The notes below the pieces were generated by a model. That model ran no database searches and was not told the origin of the DNA. It saw nothing but the letters and a program-made list of their open reading frames with translations. This document shows, piece after piece, positions 17,706 through 27,279 of a stretch of DNA of 64,000 nucleotides. The first letter of the stretch is position 1. Each line of letters opens with the position of its first letter. The stretch is from Brevibacterium sp. 'Marine'. Its GTDB lineage: Bacteria > Actinomycetota > Actinomycetes > Actinomycetales > Brevibacteriaceae. The stretch covers positions 3,782,001 to 3,846,000 of the forward strand of contig NZ_CP051626.1 in assembly GCF_012844365.1 (NCBI RefSeq), read 5' to 3'. The position numbers were made by a program, and so were the translations under genes.

Positions 17706-19420
17706 ATCTGCTGGCATCGACCGAGGCGGGCCCGGGGGACGCGACCGCCGACCGACGTCAGGCGCACCGAAGGGCCCGTGCCCGCGGAGCCGACGGCCGC
17801 CTCGGCGGGGGTGGCCTCACCGGGTTGGGACACCTGCTGCTGTTCATGCTCAGGCGCGACCGGCTGCGAATGCCGATCTGGGTGCTGTCTCTGACCGCGC
17901 TCACGGCCTACTTCGCGAATGCGATCGCCCTGGTCATGGATGCGGACACCTTGCAGACGATGACCGTGTTCGCGAAGAATCCGGTGATGGGACTCATCAC
18001 CGGACCCGGCTACGGGCTCGATGACATCACGGTGCCGCGATTCATCGTCGGCATGTACGCCGTGTTCCTCATGATCGGCATCGGCCTGATGTCGATCACC
18101 ACCGTCACCCGTCACACCCGCGCCGAGGAGCAGACGGGCAGGGCTGAGCTCATCCGAGCGAATGTCACGGGACGACATGCCCAGCTGTTCGCTGCGGTCA
18201 TCCTCACGGTGATCATGAACGTCGTGGCAGGGGCGCTCATGGCCGCGGCGCTTCAGTTCTCGGAGGCCGACCCCGACCCGGCGACCTCGAGTCTGCTCTT
18301 CGGCGCCGGGATGACGGCGGTCGGCTGTGTATTCGTCGGGGTCACGTCCGTGACGGTGCAGCTGACGGGGTTCTCGCGGGCGGCCTCGGGAATGGCCGGA
18401 GCCGTGCTGGCGCTGAGCTTCGTCGTCCGCGGGCTCGGTGACATGTCCGCCGTCGCCGGCGGCGACCTCGACTGGCTGTCCTGGCTGTCTCCTCTGGGAT
18501 GGTCTCAGCAGACGGCTCCGTTCACTCTCGACCGCTGGTGGCCGCTGCTGTATTCAGTCGCCGCCCTCGTCGTCCTCCTGGTCATCGGTCTGGCCGTGCA
18601 GTCGCGCCGCGACCTCGGCGCGGGCATCACTGCGGAGCGGCCCGGACGGGCTCACGCAGGTCGTGGCCTGTCGACCGCGTTCGGACTCGCCTTCCGCCTG
18701 CAGCGTTCGACGCTGATCTGGTGGTCGCTGGGGATCCTCGTCATGGCTGCGATCTTCGGATCCTTCGCCGGAGCGATGGCCGAGGGCGCCGACGGCATGC
18801 CCGAACAGATCACGCAGCTCATGGGCGGACCGCGGGGAATCGTCGACGGCTATCTCGGCTATATGGCGCTCTACATGGCCATGATCGTCGCCGCCTTCGC
18901 GCTCATCACCGTCGGAGGACTGCGCTCCGAGGAACAGGACTTCCACACCGAGCCCGTCCTCGCGACCGCGGTCTCACGGGGCGGGTGGATGGCTTCCTGG
19001 GTGACGGTGACGCTGCTCGGATCCGGCTGGCTGATGCTGCTGGCCGGTATCGGTGAGGGCATCGGCGCGGCCGCCTCGCTGGACGATTGGGACCTGCTGG
19101 GCCCGACGGTGCTCGGCCATCTCGTGCAGTCGGCCGCCGTGTGGGTGCTGATCGGCCTCGCCTGCCTGCTGTACGGATTCGCGCCGCGACTGCTGGGTCT
19201 GACCTGGATCGTCTTCGCCGGTTCCGCGGTGCTCGCTCTGTTCGGCGGGCTCCTCCAGCTCGACGATGCCGTCCTCGACCTCTCCGTGTTCAACCACATC
19301 GGTCAGTACCCGGCCGAGGACATCTCCGCCGAGGCGGTGCTGACGTTCCTGGCGATCACGGTCGTCCTCGTCGGAGCTGGCATGGTCGGGTTCCGTAGAC
19401 GGGATCTCGTGACGGCGTGA
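17702..19420 (+). CDS. ABC-2 type exporter permease (polyketide/drug transporter-like)
   Basis: 572 residues with two repeated six-helix halves, so one polypeptide supplies the whole membrane domain. Hydrophobic segments begin at [20 protein letters not shown] and recur to the C-terminal [16 protein letters not shown]; conserved exporter loops include [17 protein letters not shown] and its repeat [19 protein letters not shown]. The N-terminal 40 residues are basic and hydrophilic. ATG at 17702 overlaps the ATPase stop (ATGA). In-frame codons upstream overlap the ATPase and were excluded. Confidence 0.92.
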   Translation: MNLLASTEAGPGDATADRRQAHRRARARGADGRLGGGGLTGLGHLLLFMLRRDRLRMPIWVLSLTALTAYFANAIALVMDADTLQTMTVFAKNPVMGLITGPGYGLDDITVPRFIVGMYAVFLMIGIGLMSITTVTRHTRAEEQTGRAELIRANVTGRHAQLFAAVILTVIMNVVAGALMAAALQFSEADPDPATSSLLFGAGMTAVGCVFVGVTSVTVQLTGFSRAASGMAGAVLALSFVVRGLGDMSAVAGGDLDWLSWLSPLGWSQQTAPFTLDRWWPLLYSVAALVVLLVIGLAVQSRRDLGAGITAERPGRAHAGRGLSTAFGLAFRLQRSTLIWWSLGILVMAAIFGSFAGAMAEGADGMPEQITQLMGGPRGIVDGYLGYMALYMAMIVAAFALITVGGLRSEEQDFHTEPVLATAVSRGGWMASWVTVTLLGSGWLMLLAGIGEGIGAAASLDDWDLLGPTVLGHLVQSAAVWVLIGLACLLYGFAPRLLGLTWIVFAGSAVLALFGGLLQLDDAVLDLSVFNHIGQYPAEDISAEAVLTFLAITVVLVGAGMVGFRRRDLVTA

Positions 19421-19537
19421 GGGATTCGCCTCGGCGATGGCGTTGGGGACCCTCGGCGATGGCCTCTTCCCTGCTTCGTGAGCGGCTTTGGATATCCGCT
19501 CGGTCGTGATTGCGCGCCGGGTTATGCGGTTGTGCCG

Positions 19538-21823
19538 CTAGGCGAGGTAACCGAAGGATCGGGCCCGGATGAGCACGTCCGCCCGGTTCGAGACTCCGAA
19601 TTTGCGGTAGAGGGCAGAGAGACGGTTCTTCACTGTGCCCGTCACCTGATTGAGTTCCTCAGCGATCTCAGCGACGGACAGGCCCCGTGCCAGAAAATCG
19701 ATGAGTTGGGCTTCGCCGGCATTGAGCTGTGGCGTTTCTGCTATGTCCACAGAAACCGGGCCGATACTGCGCAGCCGCTCCACAAGCTTCGCAGGCGAAT
19801 CGAAGGTCGCGGAGAACTCGTTCGCAGCTTCCGCCCATACAGGCGAGTCAGTTGTGAGGTCGATGAGCCGACTGCGATCGGGCAGCGGCAGAAGTGCAAG
19901 CGGCAGCAGCGAGCTCACCCAGGTCGAGAGACTTACAGCCATCCTGAAATCACTCTGCGCTCCAGCCTCGTCCCCAGTGCGCAGCTTGGCTGCTGCTCTG
20001 ATGGCGACGAGCTCAGCCCGGCTGCGCGGGCTCAGCGAGTGGTGATAGAACCAGGTATCTGCGCATGAGATCGCCTCATCGTTTCGACCGGCGACGAGCT
20101 TCGAACGAACGTCGAGAACAATACGGCCGTCGCAGGCGGGAGAGAGCCGATCGCGGTCGATCTCGGCCCACCGCAGCTGCCCCAGAGCAATGAAGACCGT
20201 GCTGCGCCCAAGTGCGATCAGGTCCTTCTCCGCGTCTGACAGGACACCGCTGTCCTGGAATCGCTCCGCATCATCGTTGACGAACAGCAGACCGGATTCC
20301 GCTTCCGCGGACAGCACCGCCAAGGTCCGGGCGATGAGGGGCAGATAGACCCACAGCGTCCGCATCTCAGGGTAGGCGGAGAGGGCGCCGAACTCTGCCT
20401 CGGCCCGCTCAAGATCGAGTCGGTCCAGAGCCCTGAGAGCCGAGGCGATGCGCAGGGGCGGAGTCACCAGTTCATCGATGATGACGGTTGGGGGCGCATC
20501 CGAAGATGCGGCTGCCGGATCCGCTTCGGAACCCGCGCGGCTGATCCCCGATGGGGCATCGGACTCCGCCAGGTGCGCATCGGCCCGCTCATGGTCACCA
20601 CTGACCGCTGCGATGAGGGCGGTCCAAGCGATGATCGACGGCAGAAGAAAGTCACCGTCCACGTGACCGGCTCGGGCGGGGCCCTCGATTTCGTTGAGCA
20701 CGGACAGAGCCCGCCGAGGTTCAGCTGCGTGGTGAAGTGCGATCGCGGTGAGGAGACGCACGACGGATCGTGCACGCGCACTGCGCATCTCTGCTGAGGC
20801 GCGAATGCCCAGTTCCGCAGCTTCGCCGTGACGCCCGGCATCGGCGAGCTCGATCAGCTGCCGGACAGTGCCGATGACATCGACCAGCATCGCACCCGGA
20901 AGCGCTCCTTCCTCTTCCACGTTAAATTCCGAATCGCCGAATTTCCCCAGTAGTCGTGACCTCAGCATTCCCGGGCCGGTATATCTGATCGCGGCGGCCC
21001 GAATCCGAGCCGGGGTGTCATCAACGGCATCGGCCGTGATGTCTTCGGCGAGAGATCCGAAGAACGCAAGGCCGGGTCGGCCGGTGCGCGCCTTGAGCGG
21101 CAGAACTCGGAGAACAGTGCAGGAGGTCCGCGGAGTGAGCAGGAACATCGGCATGCCCACTGCCTCGCACACCCGCTGGAGCTGGGACCAATGGCCGCCG
21201 TGCCTGGCCAGAAGCAGCACGTCGCTGAGGAGCTCGGGCTCGACCAGACCCGCGGATTCCATATGGTCGACGAGCACATCGAGCAGTGAAGCGACCACCG
21301 GTTCAGCACTGACTTCGGCCCTGAGGTCGTGTCGCAGCTTGGCCGCGATGAGAGTCGGAACCTTCAGCAGCGTCCCCCGCGTCGAATCTTCAAGGCGAGT
21401 GAGTATCCCGCTGGAGCGGAGTCGGATCAGCACCCCTTCGGGATCGTGGATCCCAATTCCGCCGAGGAGGTCATCGGCCACGGCGGTCAGCGCCCGAACA
21501 GCGGTCGTCTCTGACACAGCACTGAGCTGAGCAAGCACAGAAGCTGCCGCTGTGTCACCGGAGCCCAATGCAAGGGACAGTCGCGGACAGAGTTCGACGA
21601 CCCAATCAGCGAAAGCAGTTGATTCGGGATCTACGGAAACCCCCGCGGCAGCAGCGGCACGGAGGACCGCCTCGGCGAATCGAGCACGGCCGGCGCATTC
21701 CGTCCAGAGCCGGTGGCAGAGCTCGGTATCTGCCGGGCCGGCTCCCGAGACTTCGAGCTCGACGATGAAGTCGCCCAGGCTGAGGCGAGGATCTTGCGCC
21801 GCCCCTTCAGCGTTCGAGCTCAT
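19538..21823 (-). CDS. Large LuxR-family transcriptional regulator (no clear NTPase domain)
   Basis: 761 residues from the ATG at 21823. The C-terminal LuxR helix-turn-helix (about 700-761) reads AQLIDFLARGLSVAEIAEEL and TGTVKNRLSALYRKFGVSNR. The preceding body is a long helical array of TPR-like character, as in LAL or MalT-type regulators, but I see no Walker A or B motif at the N-terminus, unlike the relatives at 41-46 kb. It lies divergent from the FemAB-like gene at the distal edge of the polysaccharide locus and could regulate it (inference). More N-terminal starts overlap the intergenic region. Confidence 0.85.
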   Translation of the reverse strand: MSSNAEGAAQDPRLSLGDFIVELEVSGAGPADTELCHRLWTECAGRARFAEAVLRAAAAAGVSVDPESTAFADWVVELCPRLSLALGSGDTAAASVLAQLSAVSETTAVRALTAVADDLLGGIGIHDPEGVLIRLRSSGILTRLEDSTRGTLLKVPTLIAAKLRHDLRAEVSAEPVVASLLDVLVDHMESAGLVEPELLSDVLLLARHGGHWSQLQRVCEAVGMPMFLLTPRTSCTVLRVLPLKARTGRPGLAFFGSLAEDITADAVDDTPARIRAAAIRYTGPGMLRSRLLGKFGDSEFNVEEEGALPGAMLVDVIGTVRQLIELADAGRHGEAAELGIRASAEMRSARARSVVRLLTAIALHHAAEPRRALSVLNEIEGPARAGHVDGDFLLPSIIAWTALIAAVSGDHERADAHLAESDAPSGISRAGSEADPAAASSDAPPTVIIDELVTPPLRIASALRALDRLDLERAEAEFGALSAYPEMRTLWVYLPLIARTLAVLSAEAESGLLFVNDDAERFQDSGVLSDAEKDLIALGRSTVFIALGQLRWAEIDRDRLSPACDGRIVLDVRSKLVAGRNDEAISCADTWFYHHSLSPRSRAELVAIRAAAKLRTGDEAGAQSDFRMAVSLSTWVSSLLPLALLPLPDRSRLIDLTTDSPVWAEAANEFSATFDSPAKLVERLRSIGPVSVDIAETPQLNAGEAQLIDFLARGLSVAEIAEELNQVTGTVKNRLSALYRKFGVSNRADVLIRARSFGYLA

Positions 21824-22089
21824 GGTCGCCCATCCTTCATCTCGGCGGATCACACCCGCGTCACGCTCGTCGACGTACACGTGAGCTCCCCTCTTACGTC
21901 CGGCTGTCATCATGTGGACAACCAGCACGCAACTTGCTGGCCTGTCAGGACTCCCAATGTGCCTGCCATTCGTCGGCAATTGTCGACCAACCGGAACGAT
22001 ATGCGGTCATCCGCCATTGGAGTGCGGATGCACGAAAGCTGCATCGCGATCTACGGTTGCCCCCTTCCCCACATCCCTACTCTGATTCC

Positions 22090-23295
22090 ATGCATACTGT
22101 TGAAAGCATTGAAAGCGCCGAGTATCAGCGGTTCCTCGAAAACTTTGGGACCGCAAGCTACCAGCAGACTCCGCAATGGGGGAACGCACGCAGCCAGATC
22201 TGGGATTATGAGGTATTGGGTATCCGAGACAGCACCGGAGCACTGGTCGCTGCAACGCTCGTCAAGTACAAGAGTCTGCCTGGGACTCGGCTCCGATTTG
22301 CATATATTCCGCAGGGCCCACTTATCGACTGGGCCGCCCCGGATGCGCTTGGGCAACTGCAGGCCCTGACTTCTCATCTTCGCGCGAAGCAAATCTTCGC
22401 CGTCAGGATTGCTCCGCCATTGAAGCTGCGAAGCTGGCATGCCGACACTGTGAAGAAGGGTCTCACGGATCCCGGCGTCGTACGATTCGACGATCTCGCC
22501 CCCGACGAAACCAATCCTGTCGGAAGTAACATCGCGCGACAGTTGTCACGACTCGGTTGGAAGGAAGTCCGCGACAACAAGGAAGCCGAAGCCAGCCAGC
22601 CCAGGTTTAATTTCCATCTTTCGCTGGAAGGCGGCTCAGAGCAGGCCGTCTCGTCACGAATGTCGAAGACGTGGCGAAAAAATATCCGCAAGGCCGAACG
22701 CGCGGGAGTGCAAGCGCAGACCGGCGAACTGGCAGATCTCGATGAAGTCCTCAGAATATTGGCGGAGACAGCCGACCGCAACCACTTCAATGCAAAGCCT
22801 CGAAGCTACATCGAGTCAGTCCTGACGACCTTGGCCGTAGACTTCCCTGGTCGAATCACGTTCGATGTCGCCACACACAATGGCGACGTGCTCGCTGCTG
22901 AGGCCACAGCGCAGATCGGCCGAAGGGTGCAGGGCATCTTTGCTGCAACGAGCACGCTTCGGCCCGAGGTGAGGCCGTCGAATGCCCTCTATTGGGAGAT
23001 CATCCGACGTGCCGTCGCAGACGGAGTCGAAGTCATCGATATCGGCGGGGTCCAAGATACCTTGGACCCCGATGTTCCGACTGCGGGCCTGATTCACTTC
23101 AAGGCAGGTATGGGAGCCGACGCGCACGAATACATCGGCGTCTGGGATCTGCCGCTGCGGCCGCGAATCTACACCGCATTCTCTTCCCTGCTGATGCTGC
23201 GGGACCTAGCCCAATCGGATGCCACGCAGAAGATGCGCGGCCTCGTCACCCGCCTCGGCGAATACTCGCATCGGGGCATGAAAGCCGGCAGCTGA
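22090..23295 (+). CDS. FemAB-like aminoacyltransferase (GNAT-fold, lipid II or glycan modification)
   Basis: 401-residue protein of the FemA/FemB/FemX superfamily: an N-terminal half with YQQTPQWGNARSQIWDYEVLG and AYIPQGPLIDW, and a C-terminal half with SKTWRKNIRKAERAGV, FAATSTLRPEVRPSNALYWEII and FKAGMGADAHEYIGVWDLPL. Family members move an amino acid from aminoacyl-tRNA onto peptidoglycan precursors or, in the related Acetyltransf_6 group, act in polysaccharide loci. Here it faces an ATP-grasp gene (48-base gap) at the end of the polysaccharide cluster. ATG at 22090 lacks a clear ribosome site. The acceptor is unknown. Confidence 0.85.
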   Translation: MHTVESIESAEYQRFLENFGTASYQQTPQWGNARSQIWDYEVLGIRDSTGALVAATLVKYKSLPGTRLRFAYIPQGPLIDWAAPDALGQLQALTSHLRAKQIFAVRIAPPLKLRSWHADTVKKGLTDPGVVRFDDLAPDETNPVGSNIARQLSRLGWKEVRDNKEAEASQPRFNFHLSLEGGSEQAVSSRMSKTWRKNIRKAERAGVQAQTGELADLDEVLRILAETADRNHFNAKPRSYIESVLTTLAVDFPGRITFDVATHNGDVLAAEATAQIGRRVQGIFAATSTLRPEVRPSNALYWEIIRRAVADGVEVIDIGGVQDTLDPDVPTAGLIHFKAGMGADAHEYIGVWDLPLRPRIYTAFSSLLMLRDLAQSDATQKMRGLVTRLGEYSHRGMKAGS

Positions 23296-23343
23296 GAGCG
23301 ACGTCATCTCAACCTCACCGAGCTCACGCTTGGGACCTCTTCG

Positions 23344-24378
23344 TCAGCCCGTGACGCGGATGCTCTCATATTTTGCAGAGACGACGTCCAGTTCGTACCG
23401 ACTCCAGCTGTCACCGATGTCAACCCCAAGGGCCTGCGCAAGATAGTAGAGAGGCACATCTGCACCAGCAAGGTGGACGAACGGATATCCACCACCGAAA
23501 CGAGGGTTGATGTCGATCACGAATCTCTCGCCGAAATCATCAACGAACACGTCAACGTCGATGAGCCCTGTCAGATCTGAAGCTCCGGCAATCTGCTCAG
23601 AGATTCGAGTGAAGGGTGCGGCGTCGACAGTCACAGCCTTATCCGTCTCTCCAGCCCTCATGCGAACTTTGCGGCGCGCTAGCACACCGCTGAGCATTCC
23701 GCTGTCTGTGAGGCTCCCAATGATGTCCACACCATATTCAGTTCCCGGGAGCTTCGGCTGCACTACAACATCATCCCGGGTTCCCGGATGCCCACTGGCT
23801 GCCGGGGCTGAAAGCGCAGCTTCTGTCACTGCCTGTCGGACTTGATCCGTTGAGACCACCCGCAAGCCCGAGGACCCGCTGCCGAATCTGTGCTTGACGA
23901 CGAGCTCGTCGGTCTGAGCACTCAGCCCATCAATGCCTTGTTCATCCGCGCCGCTGACTGTCGCCGGTGTCGGAACCTCAATGGCACCGAGCATTTTTGC
24001 CATCTGCAGCTTGTCTGCGCAGCCGGCCTGCCATGCCGCCGATACTCCCGGCACCAGCACGCCACTCTCCCGAAGTGAGTTCGCAAGTCCGCTATTCACA
24101 TGAACATGCATGAGTTCGTAATCATTCGCCGAAACGAAGATTTTGGCGTCGAATTCGGCAACCAGGCGCATAAGCTCTGGACCATAGTCCGGATCATCGT
24201 ATTTCGGCAGACACCGGCCGACGTCGCCGTAGGAAGCGGAGGAGCTAGTCGGATCGTTTTCGGCAATGATCACTCGCCCTTCAATACCAAGAGCTTCGAA
24301 AGCCTCTCGAAACCAGTCAATGAGATACAAACGTCTCCCAGCTGAGCTGATGACGATCGTCTCTGGCTTCACTGTCAC
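23344..24378 (-). CDS. ATP-grasp ligase, CarB-like, paralogue 1
   Basis: 344 residues. The N-terminal pre-ATP-grasp segment TIVISSAGRRLYLIDWFREA is the form seen in CPSase-like ligases of polysaccharide loci; KHRFGSGSSGLR is the flexible nucleotide loop, and VIDINPRFGGGYPFVHLAGA holds the metal-binding Asp/Asn. Such enzymes make amide bonds through acyl phosphates. GTG at 24378 is chosen for its AGGAGG five bases upstream; a GTG at 24372 is possible. Paralogous to the gene at 26037-27125 (shared KHRFGSGS, LPG-E-GVD and DINPRFGGGYPF). Substrates unknown. Confidence 0.88.
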   Translation of the reverse strand: MTVKPETIVISSAGRRLYLIDWFREAFEALGIEGRVIIAENDPTSSSASYGDVGRCLPKYDDPDYGPELMRLVAEFDAKIFVSANDYELMHVHVNSGLANSLRESGVLVPGVSAAWQAGCADKLQMAKMLGAIEVPTPATVSGADEQGIDGLSAQTDELVVKHRFGSGSSGLRVVSTDQVRQAVTEAALSAPAASGHPGTRDDVVVQPKLPGTEYGVDIIGSLTDSGMLSGVLARRKVRMRAGETDKAVTVDAAPFTRISEQIAGASDLTGLIDVDVFVDDFGERFVIDINPRFGGGYPFVHLAGADVPLYYLAQALGVDIGDSWSRYELDVVSAKYESIRVTG

Positions 24379-24772
24379 ACTGTCCTCCTCGAGCTGGACC
24401 GAGTCTCGCCGGTTTGAAGGTGGCGGAGGTGCAGTCGGCTGCTCCTTCAGTCGGATACGGACAGAAGTCAGCTTCCGTTCCAACTGCGAATGAGACCACA
24501 CTTATCAGCACGCTCATCGATCACATCAAACGATCTCTGTACGGATAGAATTCGCTCAGGCCGAATTCATGAACTACATGATTTACACATCAGGACCCAG
24601 GAGATTACTGCGAAACTGAGAATCAGATCTGCCTGAGTTAGCTTGATTCTATTTCTACCATCGGACAGCCCGATTACAGTTTGCGGTTCTCCGCAACATT
24701 CAGTGGAACGCACCCGCACCCCAGTTGCTCTACGTAGACTACTTGAATACACGAATTGAGATACAGAAGAGA
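24379..24772. other. AT-rich divergent promoter region
   Basis: About 390 bases between the divergent ATP-grasp and decarboxylase genes, clearly richer in A+T than the window average. It includes an inverted repeat AGAATCA/TGATTCT (24619-24625 and 24644-24650). No ORF with a ribosome site was recognised; it should contain both promoters. Confidence 0.4.
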
Positions 24773-26029
24773 GTGATTGAAGTGGCGCAGCATGGGACCC
24801 GGCAGCACGAGCCCCAAACGCCGGCTTTTGTCCTGGACTCATCGACCCTCGAAGAATTCATCGATAGATTTCGTCAAGCACTTTTGAATCACTGGCCGAA
24901 TTCAGTTCTGTCATATTCATTCAAGACGAATGCACTGCCATGGCTTTTGTCTTTCATGAATACGCAAGGCGTCTGGGCAGAAGTGGTATCGGATGCCGAG
25001 TACCAACTTGCACTGTCCGTGGGATACCGCCCGGATCGCATAGTATTCAACGGCCCGGTCAAGAGCCGGCAGCGATTGCGCCAAGCACTCGCCCACGGGT
25101 CAGTCGTCAACCTGGATTCAAAACGAGAGGTCAGTTGGGCCGCCGAGTTTGCAGAGGAGCAGCCCGAGCTGGCGCTTTCAGTGGGATTGCGAGTCAATTG
25201 GAATCTCGAAGAGAGATGTCCCGGGGAAAGCACCACGTCAGGACAGCACAGTCGTTTCGGGTTCAATGCGGAGAACGGTGAACTCGGCGCAGCGATGTCC
25301 ACACTGAAGTCGGCAGGGGTGGAGGTGGCCGGTCTCCATATGCATCGGAACTCGCTCACACAGAGTTTGGGTGTCTATAAGGCGTCGGCAGAACTCGCTG
25401 CCGAGCTCATCTCTGAATTCGACCTCGATCTCGATTGGATCGACATCGGTGGCGGATTCTTCGGCAGTCCTGCCGGAACTCCGACATTTGACCAATATGT
25501 GTCGACCATTCGCAGAGGACTCGAGGAAACGGTCGACATCGATAGAACTCAATTGATCGTCGAACCGGGCGGTTCGCTGATTGCAGTACCTGTGGAATTC
25601 CATTCACAAGTAGTCGACGTCAAAGACGTCGGAGATCTCCGGTACGTTGTCACTGATGCCAGCCGCACCAATATCGATCCTCTATTTCGGAGGCAGAGGG
25701 AGTTCGATGTGCGAATACACTCCGCTGCTGAGGAATCGATTCCCGAACAGGTGATCTGTGGCTTCACCTGCATGGAGGACGATCGTCTGACAGTCGTGAA
25801 AGACGCACCGCAGTTGTCGGAAGGTGACCGGATCGTATTCTACCGAGTTGGCGCCTACACGATGTCCTACCAGTCTTCCTTCATCGAATTCCCTCCAGCT
25901 GTCTTCGTCCGGAACAACGATTCTCTGAAATTGGTGAGACGGAGGGGCACAGTCGACGACTATCTGAACGGACATTCGTGGTTCGATGCCACGACGTCGG
26001 TATCCGCTTCGGTCGCAGCCGGTTCATGA
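24773..26029 (+). CDS. Fold-III PLP-dependent decarboxylase, diaminopimelate/ornithine decarboxylase-like
   Basis: About 418 residues with the alanine-racemase-like barrel and C-terminal beta domain. SYSFKTNALPWLL carries the PLP lysine (YAVKAN in LysA), GLHMHRNS the stacking His, WIDIGGGF the glycine loop for PLP phosphate, and GAYTMSYQSSF the C-terminal Tyr. The LysA EPGR motif reads EPGG, and the C-x-x-D region is altered (CGFTCMEDD), so it is unlikely to be the housekeeping diaminopimelate decarboxylase. Start uncertain: GTG at 24773 or 24782. Ends 7 bases from the convergent ATP-grasp paralogue 2. Confidence 0.85.
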   Translation: MIEVAQHGTRQHEPQTPAFVLDSSTLEEFIDRFRQALLNHWPNSVLSYSFKTNALPWLLSFMNTQGVWAEVVSDAEYQLALSVGYRPDRIVFNGPVKSRQRLRQALAHGSVVNLDSKREVSWAAEFAEEQPELALSVGLRVNWNLEERCPGESTTSGQHSRFGFNAENGELGAAMSTLKSAGVEVAGLHMHRNSLTQSLGVYKASAELAAELISEFDLDLDWIDIGGGFFGSPAGTPTFDQYVSTIRRGLEETVDIDRTQLIVEPGGSLIAVPVEFHSQVVDVKDVGDLRYVVTDASRTNIDPLFRRQREFDVRIHSAAEESIPEQVICGFTCMEDDRLTVVKDAPQLSEGDRIVFYRVGAYTMSYQSSFIEFPPAVFVRNNDSLKLVRRRGTVDDYLNGHSWFDATTSVSASVAAGS

Positions 26030-26036
26030 CAGAACC

Positions 26037-27125
26037 TCAGGCATGGCCCTGAATCTCCTCGGAGGCTCGTGCTGGCCGTTCGCTGGCGCTGGCCCGTAGA
26101 ACGGAGAATTCATCTCTTCTCGCCGTTGTCACCCCGACTTCATAGTCCAACAGAGATCGAACATCGGCCAGTCCTGCCAATTCACGGACTATATAGGCGG
26201 GAACATCCGCTCCCGCAAGGTGGCAGAACGGGTACCCCCCACCGAATCTCGGATTGATATCGATGACCTGCGGTGAGCCTTCGGTGTCTTCTTTGAAGTC
26301 GACGTCAATCGGACCCACTGGTTTGAGGAGATCTCCGAGTTCGACCAGTACCTGGGTGAAGCCATTCGCCGCGACTGTTGTGGCGACATCAGTATCCCCT
26401 CCTCTCATCCGGTCTTTACGCCGCGCGAGTGCCCCATTCAGACCACCAGTTCCATCGAGGGAGAACACTCCATCGACGCCGAACTCCGCTCCAGGCAAGA
26501 GGGTCTGGATGATGACTGCGTCCTCGCCGAGAGTTGTCGGCTTTCCGCCGGCGTCTCTTGCCGCTTTCGCCGATTCCATGACCATTGCCTGCAGAGTTTC
26601 ATCGGTGGCAGTGCGAACACCGTCTGATCCGCTTCCGAAACGATGTTTGACGATGAATCTGCCATCCGAGTTCGCTGCCTTCGCCATGTCAGTCTCACTG
26701 CCGAGCCAGGTTGCAGGTGTGGGAAGTCCTCGATCACGCAGCCTCGCAGCCATCTGATGTTTGTCGAGGACAATATTCTGCGCATCGGCGTCGAGTGCTG
26801 CGACTGTGCAACCGCCCTCGCGCAGCTCTTCTGCCAGGCCACCGGCCAACACCTGAAGCTCGTAGTCATTGACTGAGATAAACAGGTCGGGTGATTCCCT
26901 CCGGACCCAACTCACTACCTCATTGCGATACTCAGGAGAGTTGTATGCTGGCACCACCACGCCACGGTCTGCCATTGACAGGGTCGGGGCCGTATCTCGA
27001 TATTCGAACGCGATGACTTCGCCGTAGATTCCCTCGGATCGCAAGGCCGCCTTGAACCACTCCACATAATGTGCCCGATGTGCGGCAGAGGCGATGACAA
27101 CCTTCAGCCCGTTCGACTTCTTCAT
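26037..27125 (-). CDS. ATP-grasp ligase, CarB-like, paralogue 2
   Basis: 362 residues, same architecture as paralogue 1: KVVIASAAHRAHYVEWFKAA at the N-terminus (the usual SAGRR is SAAHR here), LFISVNDYEL, KHRFGSGSDGVR, LLPGAEFGVD, ARRKDRMRGG and DINPRFGGGYPF. It probably ligates an amine or amino acid to a carboxylate using ATP. The C-terminal 40 residues are polar and not conserved with paralogue 1. ATG with GGAGGATC upstream. It points away from the decarboxylase but is adjacent to it, and on the strand of the wzy-wzc operon. Confidence 0.88.
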   Translation of the reverse strand: MKKSNGLKVVIASAAHRAHYVEWFKAALRSEGIYGEVIAFEYRDTAPTLSMADRGVVVPAYNSPEYRNEVVSWVRRESPDLFISVNDYELQVLAGGLAEELREGGCTVAALDADAQNIVLDKHQMAARLRDRGLPTPATWLGSETDMAKAANSDGRFIVKHRFGSGSDGVRTATDETLQAMVMESAKAARDAGGKPTTLGEDAVIIQTLLPGAEFGVDGVFSLDGTGGLNGALARRKDRMRGGDTDVATTVAANGFTQVLVELGDLLKPVGPIDVDFKEDTEGSPQVIDINPRFGGGYPFCHLAGADVPAYIVRELAGLADVRSLLDYEVGVTTARRDEFSVLRASASERPARASEEIQGHA

Positions 27126-27279
27126 CCGAGATCCTCCTTCGCGTGCGTTTCGACATTCACACTGACCACTCGGATCACTGTAGCGAAACAGGCAGTACTG
27201 GCTTGGTACGAATACAGCACCAAGTGTCGACTCACATACACATTGCTCTTTTCAGCCGAAGTCGGGCCGCGATCGACAG

